Below, piece by piece: positions 44,489 through 52,496 of a stretch of DNA of 64,000 nt. The position numbers were made by a program, and so were the translations under genes. The notes beneath the pieces were generated by a model. It saw nothing but the letters and a program-made list of their open reading frames with translations, searched no databases and was not told the origin of the DNA. Within the stretch, counting starts at the first letter, position 1; every line of letters begins with the position of its first letter. Source of the stretch: Autumnicola psychrophila (GTDB lineage Bacteria; Bacteroidota; Bacteroidia; Flavobacteriales; Flavobacteriaceae). The stretch lies in contig NZ_JAVRHN010000004.1 of assembly GCF_031846645.1 (NCBI RefSeq), positions 248,001-312,000 on the forward strand, written 5' to 3'.

Positions 44489-46102
44489 CTACTTTTCACC
44501 AGATAACTTTTGATATACGCCATTGGTCCATCCAAAACCGTCCTGTGTAGGATATTCTCCCCCGCCACTTTCCTTGGTTAGGTCTTCTACATTATATTTT
44601 TCCAGCATCTTATAAGTGCGGGCATAAACAGCTTTATTAATCTCCAGCCAACGATTTCTAATTCTATTTGCCAGTGCCTCCTTTCCATAATTCCTTAGGT
44701 CCTTTATACTAATCCATTGTAAGGGCGCCCAGCCATTTGGAGCATCCCACTGCTCCCCGGTATGATTAAGCGTGGTCACTACACCTCCTGATTTCAAAAA
44801 ATCACTCTGAATTTTTTCTGCTACTTCGTTGGCCTGCCCGGGTGCAGAAATTTTAAAAAAGAGCGGATAAAGTCCTGCGAGTGATACTACTTCAGTATTT
44901 TTATTTCTTCTGAAGTTATAATCCATATAGAATTCTTTTTCACTATTCCAGCAGAATTTATTTATAAGTTTTTTTCTCCTTTGCTGTTTAATTCTAAATT
45001 CTTCAGCTTCGGAAGTATTGCCGGTAAGTTGGTATGCTTTAGCAATTGATCCTTCCAGGTTATACAACAATGAATTAAGATCTACGGGAATAATATCTAT
45101 AGTATGAATTGTATAGAGACTAAACTCGCCTGAAGCATCTGCATCCAGCCATCTGCTGGAATAATCCCAACCGGACTCTGCGCCGGCCCTTAAATGTCTA
45201 TAAACTTTCTCTTTACTTAATTCAGGAAAAGCGGCTACGGCCTCTTCTGCAGTTTTAACATCTTCGCGATAACTTTCCGGTCTTGGCTCGGAATTATCAT
45301 CCCAATACCTGTTCAGGATTTTTCCTTCAGCAACCTGAACCACTCGACGATGGGCAGGATTTTCCTGACTCAAATGTTCCACACCGGCCATCCAGAAATT
45401 ATATTCCTTCTTCATTTCCTCGAGATAATCCACGTAAACCTCATCTCCTTCCTCTTCAGCCAAAATTTCGACCATCATTGCAAAAAATGGCGGTTGAGAT
45501 CTCCCGAGGTAATAAGTTCTGTTTCCGTTCGGAATAAATCCATAAGTGTTAATGAGGTATGCAAAATTATCCACCATATTCCGAATAATCTCTGTCTCTC
45601 CATCTTCCTGTAGTCCCAACATTGTAAAATAACTATCCCAGTAATATATTTCCCTAAATCTCCCGCCGGGCACGATGTATGGATTGGGCAAAGGTAAGAG
45701 TGTACCGGAAACTTGTTCATCTGCCGGCCTCTTTAGAACCTGCCACAACTTTTTTATGTGTTGATTAATTGACGAAGAATCTGACTGGTAAAAGTCACCA
45801 CCACCACCAGGAATTTTGAAATTGGCCATAACAAATTCTGAAATTGAGTTTACAGATTTATCATCCAGCTTACGATATTCTTCTCTAATCTCCTTTACGT
45901 CCTTTTTTGGTATGGCATCTACAAAAGCTTTGCTATCAGGAAAGATTTCTTTGGTTTGCACGTCATAAAAAAGTTCTCCGTAAAGTTCCTCCGGCGGCAG
46001 AATCATAATTTCGTCCTGCTGTTCTGTTGAAGCTGCAGAACAGGACGAAAGGAAAATGACGATTAAGGAATAAACGAGGCCAATGTGCTTTGCTTTATAC
46101 AT
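44489..46102 (-). CDS. treA: Trehalase (GH37), lipoprotein
   Basis: A 537-residue alpha,alpha-trehalase. The lipobox FLSSC (Cys about 21) points to the periplasm or outer membrane. GH37 signatures are PGGRFREIYYWDSYF, ESGWDYSSRW (likely general acid Asp), QWDAPNGWAPLQW, and GGGEYPTQDGFGWTNGV (likely base Glu). It hydrolyses external or periplasmic trehalose to glucose. No trehalose transporter is nearby. Confidence 0.95.
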   Translation of the reverse strand: MYKAKHIGLVYSLIVIFLSSCSAASTEQQDEIMILPPEELYGELFYDVQTKEIFPDSKAFVDAIPKKDVKEIREEYRKLDDKSVNSISEFVMANFKIPGGGGDFYQSDSSSINQHIKKLWQVLKRPADEQVSGTLLPLPNPYIVPGGRFREIYYWDSYFTMLGLQEDGETEIIRNMVDNFAYLINTYGFIPNGNRTYYLGRSQPPFFAMMVEILAEEEGDEVYVDYLEEMKKEYNFWMAGVEHLSQENPAHRRVVQVAEGKILNRYWDDNSEPRPESYREDVKTAEEAVAAFPELSKEKVYRHLRAGAESGWDYSSRWLDADASGEFSLYTIHTIDIIPVDLNSLLYNLEGSIAKAYQLTGNTSEAEEFRIKQQRRKKLINKFCWNSEKEFYMDYNFRRNKNTEVVSLAGLYPLFFKISAPGQANEVAEKIQSDFLKSGGVVTTLNHTGEQWDAPNGWAPLQWISIKDLRNYGKEALANRIRNRWLEINKAVYARTYKMLEKYNVEDLTKESGGGEYPTQDGFGWTNGVYQKLSGEK

Positions 46103-46203
46103 AAAAGAAGGATTTTCAGCTTAAATTAAAAATTTTAATCCTGAACCGCAGCTTATGTATAGAATAGAAGTTGAAAATTAACTTTTCAGAAATAAGTAAT
46201 TCC

Positions 46204-46211
46204 TAAATTTG
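46204..46211 (+). promoter_or_regulatory. -7 element for the GNAT gene
   Basis: TAAATTTG matches TAnnTTTG. It overlaps an in-frame TTG (46209), so the ATG at 46233 is the better start. Confidence 0.5.
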
Positions 46212-46232
46212 TCTGAAAAATTGGAATCAATA

Positions 46233-46691
46233 ATGGAAATACTCTCCTATGCTCCCCGATATGCCGAAAACTTTAAAAATTTGAACCTCGCATGGCTGGA
46301 ACGACTGTTCTCTGTAGAACCACATGACAAAGAAGTACTGGAAAATCCCGATAAATACATTATTCAACCTGGAGGCAACATTTTCTTTGTAAAAGACGCC
46401 GGTAAAATTATTGCTACCGTGGCTTTAATGAAAATGGAGGAAGGAGTTTATGAACTCACTAAAATGGCTGTCGCACCAGAATATCAGGGAAAGAAGATTG
46501 GGCAAAAACTATTAAATCATAGCCTGAAATTTGCCAAAAATCAGCATTGGGATCATCTTATTATATATTCCAGTCGCAAACTTGAAAATGCCCTTTACAT
46601 CTATAAAAAATACGGTTTTGAGGAGATCCCCATAGAGGAAAACAACCCATATGCGCGTGGAGACATTAAATTAAAGCTGAACCTTTCTTAA
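46233..46691 (+). CDS. GNAT-family N-acetyltransferase
   Basis: A 152-residue acetyltransferase. The acetyl-CoA loop is VAPEYQGKKIGQKLL (motif A, Q/RxxGxG/A). ELTKMAV precedes it, and ALYIYKKYGFEEIP is motif B. The substrate cannot be predicted. ATG 46233 is chosen because the longer frame begins inside the promoter element. Confidence 0.9.
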   Translation: MEILSYAPRYAENFKNLNLAWLERLFSVEPHDKEVLENPDKYIIQPGGNIFFVKDAGKIIATVALMKMEEGVYELTKMAVAPEYQGKKIGQKLLNHSLKFAKNQHWDHLIIYSSRKLENALYIYKKYGFEEIPIEENNPYARGDIKLKLNLS

Positions 46692-46841
46692 ATCTTTACT
46701 AAACGAAAACTCATTCACTATCAGGTTGCGTAAATTTACACCTAATCTGCTGTTATGCAGCGCATGCAGCTATAATGTTTAATAATTGTCATTTTTTGAT
46801 ACTCTTCTTAAGTTCAAGAAATCACATTTAAACTTCAAATT

Positions 46842-47642
46842 ATGAAAGGAATATTTACACTTCTCACGCTTGCTATTTTATTTGTCTCCTGTAAAAATGA
46901 ACAAAAAGAGCAGGCAGAAAATGACGTTACAGAAATGACAGGAACCACCGTAGAGGAGGAAATGGATTCTGTTTCAATAGACATTGAGCCCATTTCTCAT
47001 GCTACTGCAGTGTTTAAATGGGGTGACGCAGTATTTTATACAGATCCTGTTGGTGGATCTGAAGCATTTAGCGGTGCTGAAGAGCCTGACTTTATTTTAA
47101 TAACCGACATTCATGGAGATCATATGGATGCCGAAACCCTGCAGGCGATGGAACTGGACGATAGCCTTAAAATTATAGTTCCACAGGCGGTAAAAGATCA
47201 ATTACCTGCGGAAATGAGCGATCGGCTTGTTGTAATGAACAACGGAGAAAGCATGGAGCATATGGGCTTTACTATTGAAGCTGTGCCGATGTATAATTTA
47301 CCTGAAGCTGAAGACGCCATGCACGTGAAAGGCCGCGGAAATGGTTATGTGTTAGAAAAAGACGGTACACGCCTTTATATTTCTGGTGATACTGAAGATA
47401 TACCGGAAATGAGAAATCTGCAGAATATTGATGTAGCACTGGTTTCGATGAATTTACCATACACAATGCCGGTAGATCAGGCTGCGGAAGGAGTTTTGGC
47501 ATTTGCTCCAGATAAGGTTTATCCTTACCACTATAGAGGACAGGACGGACTGGCAGACGTTGAAAAATTTAAAGAACTGGTCAACCAGGGAAATGAAGAT
47601 ATTGAAGTAGTTCTTGCGGATTGGTATCCGGAGAGGGAATAA
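46842..47642 (+). CDS. MBL-fold metallohydrolase, lipoprotein (UlaG-like)
   Basis: A 266-residue protein. The lipobox LFVSC (Cys17) is followed by an acidic linker, then an MBL domain: ISHATAVFKWGDAVFYTDPV, the metal motif HGDHMD, YISGDTEDI and a late PYHYRGQDG His. The layout (HxDHxD with a short first His region, H-A-T) resembles UlaG/RomA-like MBL proteins. The substrate is unknown. It ends 30 nt before an IS3 end that also looks like its terminator. Confidence 0.9.
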   Translation: MKGIFTLLTLAILFVSCKNEQKEQAENDVTEMTGTTVEEEMDSVSIDIEPISHATAVFKWGDAVFYTDPVGGSEAFSGAEEPDFILITDIHGDHMDAETLQAMELDDSLKIIVPQAVKDQLPAEMSDRLVVMNNGESMEHMGFTIEAVPMYNLPEAEDAMHVKGRGNGYVLEKDGTRLYISGDTEDIPEMRNLQNIDVALVSMNLPYTMPVDQAAEGVLAFAPDKVYPYHYRGQDGLADVEKFKELVNQGNEDIEVVLADWYPERE

Positions 47643-47672
47643 CTCACAGATCAAAATGCTCAAAAAAAGATA

Positions 47673-47715
47673 AGGAGCCGTCTCATTTTCCAAAATGGGA
47701 CGGTTTTTTGTTTTT
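47673..47715 (+). terminator. Hairpin plus T-tract after the MBL gene, identical in type to an IS end
   Basis: CCGTCTCATTTT (47678-47689) pairs with AAAATGGGACGG (47692-47703), with one G-T pair, followed by TTTTTTGTTTTT. The outer sequence AGGAGCCGTCTCATTT (47673-47688) matches the IS remnant end at 55083-55098 in 15 of 16 bases. Confidence 0.85.
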
Positions 47716-48012
47716 AATTCTTATCCCGTTCTGAAATAAGGATACCCTAAATGGTAGTGTAATGAAAAAATCAACAAAGACAGGGTCTTTAAAACATAGC
47801 CCAAAAGGATTAATCGATTTCCTTTAAACTTTAAATTGTTCAGGAATTGATTCCGGGTAGTTCGGAAGAACTCAAGCCTGTTATAAATATGATATACAAA
47901 TAGCACCAGGATATAGTCCTAATGATCTCTATAAGGAATCTGTCCAGGATGGAAACGAGAAAACTACATATGATTTCTCGAACAGTTTCGGGGTAAATAG
48001 TTCAGTACAGGC

Positions 48013-48325
48013 TCCTGAAATAGCCTAAAAAAGAAAAGCTACAAGCTTTACCCTTTGATACATCATTCGGACAGGGGCTTACAGTAATATTCAAATGGAT
48101 ATTAAGGAACCTTAAATGATAATGTTATAGCACAAGTATGACAGAGGAGTACGCCCCACATGAAAACGCTTGCTGCGCAGGTAAACGGGATTTTGAAGAA
48201 AAAATTTAATAGCTTATTCTATAGAACTGGCAACAAAAAAGTGATGGGGTCAGAGATACTATTAATCTATTCAACTCGTTAGGACCTCATTTATCTAGAG
48301 GTTGACACCAAACAAAATGCACAAC
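48013..48325 (+). pseudogene. Remnant of IS3 OrfB transposase (rve core, C-terminal part)
   Basis: Across several frames and stops one can read: HHSDRGLQ at 48061 (integrase catalytic-region motif), SMTEEYAPHENA at 48135, QVNGILKKKFN at 48178, GVRDTINLFNSLGPHLSRG at 48247-48303, and LTPNKMHN at 48302-48325. Their order and spacing match IS3-type OrfB (compare the family's YNxxRPHxSLxxxTPxxxH end). At least two frameshifts and several stops make it dead. Confidence 0.85.
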
Positions 48326-48352
48326 CATAGTGAACTGAAAAGAAAACAGTAT

Positions 48353-48389
48353 AAAAAAAAGCTGAACAGTGACACCATTGTTCAGCTTT
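48353..48389 (-). terminator. Terminator for the gyrA-TPR operon
   Basis: AAAGCTGAACA (48358-48368) pairs with TGTTCAGCTTT (48379-48389); on the minus strand it is followed by a T-tract (A-run 48353-48360 on +). Confidence 0.9.
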
Positions 48390-48441
48390 AATTAATCCTT
48401 CAAGAATATCCGTAACGGTTATTCAGGACTAGACAATCTTA

Positions 48442-49692
48442 TTAATTTAAATTTTCAAGAAGAGAATCCATTTCTTCAACTTTTTCCTCATTCCCTAATT
48501 GGGTATAAATATTCTTAGCTGTTCTTACAGCTTCAACATTAGAATTATCCTTTGCTATAATAGCTTCAAGATATGGAACGGCCTCTTTATAAACATCATT
48601 ACGTTCTTTTTGTAACTCTTCATATCGTTTATTATCATCCTGGCCCATCCCCAGATTGTTCATTTCTTCAATGATTTCTCTTTCTTTGCTCAATACAAGG
48701 GCAACAATATTTAGCTTTGCTTCAGTCATATCAGGATCAAGTTCAATAGCCTTCTCATAATAGCTCATGGCTTTTTCCTTGTTACCAAGATCGGCACTAT
48801 TCACACCAAGGTTATAGTATAAAGAAGCATTGTCTGGAGCCAACTCTATAACTTCTTCCATTATTTCGTTATACTTTTCTTTCTCACCCATGTTATAATA
48901 CATATTAGCCTCTGCCTGCATTAGTTCTATATCATTAGGATTTTCACGTTTTGCATCTTCCATTGCTGCAATTGCTTCATCGTATTTCTCCTCACTGATG
49001 TAGATCCTGGCAATAAGACTGGCGATATCACCTTTTTTAGAAGGAATTTTCCTTACTGAAGGGTCTGAATAGTTTCCGGTTTTTACCATAAGATCCATTT
49101 GTTCCTTATTGGCCATCATTTCCTCTTCTCCTGTTTCAGTATTAACAGCTATATATTCTGCTCCCGAACCGTCATATCCTTCTTCTTTTAAAATATTAAG
49201 ATATTCTAAGCCCATGTCATAATCGCCTGCCTGTACTGCATTATTTGCAGCATAATATAAATGAATAGTATCTTTTTTTCCACTTAATTGGTAACTGGTG
49301 TGTAATTTTTCAGCAGCTTTGGTAAATTCCTGAGAATTTTGGTCGTTAATAGCTCCCTGAACAAGACTATTCCTCACAGCAACCAAACCATCCTGAGCCT
49401 CTTCAGCTCCCATATCTGCTGCTTTCTGAAAAGCCTGTGCAGCAGTATTTAGATCTTCAAGAGAAACATTTTCTCCCGAACCTAAATAAGCCTGACCTTT
49501 GTAGAGATAAAATCTTTCTGTCCATTTGTCGTTAGCCTCAGAAAGCAGGGGTTCTGCCTGGCTTATGGCTTGTTGTGCCTGAGAATAATTGCCATCTTCG
49601 ACAGCATCTCCCGCGTCTCTTATTTCACTTTTTTGTGCAAAGGCTGTCAGCGATAAAATTGACAGCCCTAAAGTCAAAATATTAGTCTTCAT
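48442..49692 (-). CDS. Secreted TPR-repeat protein
   Basis: A 416-residue protein with a signal peptide (MKTNILTLGLSILSLTAFAQ). TPR helices run through most of the length; the clearest units are EKYDEAIAAMEDAKRENPND, APDNASLYYNLGVNSADLGN and KEKAMSYYEKAIELDPD. The C-terminus adds one more (AVPYLEAIIAKDNSNVEAVR). It acts as a periplasmic scaffold of unknown partner. It begins 24 nt after gyrA on the same strand, an arrangement I recall as common in Flavobacteriia. Confidence 0.9.
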   Translation of the reverse strand: MKTNILTLGLSILSLTAFAQKSEIRDAGDAVEDGNYSQAQQAISQAEPLLSEANDKWTERFYLYKGQAYLGSGENVSLEDLNTAAQAFQKAADMGAEEAQDGLVAVRNSLVQGAINDQNSQEFTKAAEKLHTSYQLSGKKDTIHLYYAANNAVQAGDYDMGLEYLNILKEEGYDGSGAEYIAVNTETGEEEMMANKEQMDLMVKTGNYSDPSVRKIPSKKGDIASLIARIYISEEKYDEAIAAMEDAKRENPNDIELMQAEANMYYNMGEKEKYNEIMEEVIELAPDNASLYYNLGVNSADLGNKEKAMSYYEKAIELDPDMTEAKLNIVALVLSKEREIIEEMNNLGMGQDDNKRYEELQKERNDVYKEAVPYLEAIIAKDNSNVEAVRTAKNIYTQLGNEEKVEEMDSLLENLN

Positions 49693-49716
49693 TGTTTTTG
49701 GTTTAATGATTTTTAT

Positions 49717-52248
49717 TTATTCTTCACTATCGTCAGCAATAGTTGTGCCATTGCTTTCCGGATTAGTAGGCTCAGGCGTTTCAGCATCTGCCATTGCATC
49801 TACGTCATCTTCATCACGAAGGACTTTGGCTACCGCTGCAATAGAATCTTTACCTTTAAGATTTATAAGCCGAACTCCCTGGGTAGCACGACCCATAACT
49901 CTCAGATCTGCCACACCCAACCTTATTGCAATTCCAGATTTGTTAATAATCATTAGATCATCCTCGTCTGATACATTTTTAATAGCAACCAAACCTCCTG
50001 TTTTTTCAGTTACGGAAATAGTTTTGACTCCTTTTCCTCCCCTGTTCGTGATCCGGTAATCTTCAAGGCTGGAGCGTTTGCCATAACCATTTTCTGAAAC
50101 CACCAGGATATTTGATTCCATATCGTTAACAGAAATCATTCCCACGACTTCATCTTGATCATCAGCCAATGTAATACCTCTAACTCCGGAAGCATTTCTT
50201 CCCATTGGACGAGTTTTCCATTCTTCAAAACGGATGGCTTTACCACTTCTTACAGCGAGCATTACCTGGCTTTCACCATTAGTCAACCTTGCTTCCAGAA
50301 GTTCGTCATCCTCTTTAATAGAAATGGCATTTATACCATTAGCGCGCGGACGTGAATATTGTTCCAGGGAAGTTTTTTTCACCTGACCTTTCTTGGTGGC
50401 CATAATGACATAATGCTTGTTCACATAATCCTCATCTTTAAGATCCTGTGTACATATAAAGGCTTTTACTTTATCATCTGGTTCAATATTGATAAGATTT
50501 TGAATAGCCCTTCCCTTAGAGGCTTTACTTCCTTCAGGAATTTCGTAAACTCTCATCCAGAAGCATTTACCTTTTTGAGTAAAGAAAAGCATGTATTGAT
50601 GATTTGTTCCGGAAAAAAGGTACTCCAGAAAATCTTCATTCCGGGTGGTAGAACCCTTTTGCCCTACTCCTCCTCTATTTTGAGTTTTATACTCGGTAAG
50701 GGATGTCCTCTTTATGTATCCTGCATGAGAAATAGTAATTACTACCTGTTCATCAGGTATCATATCCTCAATACTTAGATCACCTCCTGCATATTCTATT
50801 GTTGAACGACGCTCATCACCATACTTCTCCTTCACTTCAAGAAGCTCATCCTTAATCACCTGCATTCTTCTTTCCTTTCTTGCAAGAATGTCCTTAAGAT
50901 CTTCAATCGTCTTTAATATTTCATCATACTCGGCACGAAGCTTATCCTGTTCAAGACCGGTAAGTTGTCTCAATCGCATTTCTACAATTGCCCTGGCCTG
51001 AATTTCAGTAAGTTCGAAACGTGTCATTAATTTCTCCCGAGCCTCTTCAGCATTACCCGAAGACCTTATAAGAGCAATTACTTCATCAATATTGTCTGAA
51101 GCAATAATTAAACCTTCGAGTATATGTGCTCTGTCTTCTGCTTTCTTAAGTTCATACTCAGTTCGTCGGACCACAACTACGTGACGATGTTCCACAAAGT
51201 GGTAAATAATATCCTTTAGGTTAAGCATTTCAGGACGTCCATTTACAAGTGCAATATTATTTACACTAAAAGAAGACTGTAGCGCAGTATGCTTGAACAA
51301 GGTATTAAGGACAATATTTGGAATAGCATCCCTCTTAAGCTGATAAACAATACGCATTCCGTTTCGATCGGATTCATCCCTGATCAGGCTTATACCTTCA
51401 ATTTTTTTATCGTTAATAAGGTCAGCAGTTTTTTTGATCATATCTGCTTTATTGACCTGGTAAGGAATTTCCGTCACAATAATACTCTCCCTTCCATTTA
51501 CCTCTTCCAAAGTAGATTTGGCACGTACAACCACACGGCCACGACCTGTCTTAAAAGCTTCCCTTACACCATCATAACCGTAAATTGTACCACCAGTAGG
51601 AAAATCAGGAGCTTTGATATGCTCAATTAACTCATCTATTTCTATATCGTGATTCTCAATATATGCAATGGTACCGTCTATAACCTCTGAAAGGTTATGA
51701 GGTGCCATGTTGGTTGCCATACCAACAGCGATACCACTTGCCCCATTAACCAGAAGGTTTGGAATTCTTGTAGGTAAAACTACAGGTTCATTAAGAGAAT
51801 CATCAAAGTTTAGCTGGGTATCAACTGTTTCTTTATCGATATCTGCCAGCATATCCTCACTTATCTTGCGCATTCTGGCTTCGGTATATCTCATTGCTGC
51901 AGGACTATCACCATCTACAGAACCAAAGTTACCCTGGCCATCTACAAGTTGATAGCGCATACTCCATTCCTGAGCCATTCTCACCATGGTATCATATACA
52001 GAAGAATCACCGTGCGGATGGTATTTACCTAAAACTTCCCCAACTATCCTAGCCGATTTTTTATATGCTCTGTTGGAGAGAACTCCCAGTTCATACATCC
52101 CAAAGAGAACCCTTCGGTGTACTGGCTTTAAACCATCACGTACATCCGGAAGAGCACGTGACACAATGACCGACATCGAATAATCGATGTAAGCCGATTT
52201 CATTTCATCTTCAATGTTGATAGGAATTAATTGTTCTCCTTCAGCCAT
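49717..52248 (-). CDS. gyrA: DNA gyrase subunit A
   Basis: An 843-residue type IIA topoisomerase subunit. The active-site Tyr121 is in AAMRYTEARM. The quinolone-determining region reads HGDSSVYD with Ser82 and Asp86 at the E. coli 83 and 87 positions, the usual sensitive residues. The C-terminal beta-pinwheel follows from about 510; the usual GyrA box QRRGGKG reads QNRGGVG near residue 545. The tail is acidic. The TPR gene follows in the same operon, and clpC diverges. Confidence 0.97.
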   Translation of the reverse strand: MAEGEQLIPINIEDEMKSAYIDYSMSVIVSRALPDVRDGLKPVHRRVLFGMYELGVLSNRAYKKSARIVGEVLGKYHPHGDSSVYDTMVRMAQEWSMRYQLVDGQGNFGSVDGDSPAAMRYTEARMRKISEDMLADIDKETVDTQLNFDDSLNEPVVLPTRIPNLLVNGASGIAVGMATNMAPHNLSEVIDGTIAYIENHDIEIDELIEHIKAPDFPTGGTIYGYDGVREAFKTGRGRVVVRAKSTLEEVNGRESIIVTEIPYQVNKADMIKKTADLINDKKIEGISLIRDESDRNGMRIVYQLKRDAIPNIVLNTLFKHTALQSSFSVNNIALVNGRPEMLNLKDIIYHFVEHRHVVVVRRTEYELKKAEDRAHILEGLIIASDNIDEVIALIRSSGNAEEAREKLMTRFELTEIQARAIVEMRLRQLTGLEQDKLRAEYDEILKTIEDLKDILARKERRMQVIKDELLEVKEKYGDERRSTIEYAGGDLSIEDMIPDEQVVITISHAGYIKRTSLTEYKTQNRGGVGQKGSTTRNEDFLEYLFSGTNHQYMLFFTQKGKCFWMRVYEIPEGSKASKGRAIQNLINIEPDDKVKAFICTQDLKDEDYVNKHYVIMATKKGQVKKTSLEQYSRPRANGINAISIKEDDELLEARLTNGESQVMLAVRSGKAIRFEEWKTRPMGRNASGVRGITLADDQDEVVGMISVNDMESNILVVSENGYGKRSSLEDYRITNRGGKGVKTISVTEKTGGLVAIKNVSDEDDLMIINKSGIAIRLGVADLRVMGRATQGVRLINLKGKDSIAAVAKVLRDEDDVDAMADAETPEPTNPESNGTTIADDSEE

Positions 52249-52496
52249 ATTAAAAAAGTTTATTTTATTTCAAAATTCTAACAGGGCAATTTACGCATTT
52301 TCCTCATGTTTTATGCCGCATTAGCCGCTTCTTTACGTATATTTTATTAACAAATTTTTAGTGCACTTTCGTTAATAAGTTCGTTATTTTGAATTTTGAT
52401 TAATGGAAGTAATTTCGTCAATTAGCTTACGACTGATCTTAGGTACAGTTTTTGAATTCTAATGATTAGTAATTTAATGAGAGAAAGGAAAATAAC

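Larger units (their letters stand above)
47673..48326 (+). mobile_element. Decayed IS3-family element, remnant 1 (left end and OrfB remains)
   Basis: The 800-nt gap between the MBL and TPR genes holds no intact gene. It begins with the IS end at 47673 and about 130 nt homologous to remnant 2 (47716-47850 against 55123-55260). It then carries a frame-broken OrfB integrase core (see 48013-48325). The right end is not recognisable; the TPR terminator starts at 48353. Confidence 0.8.
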
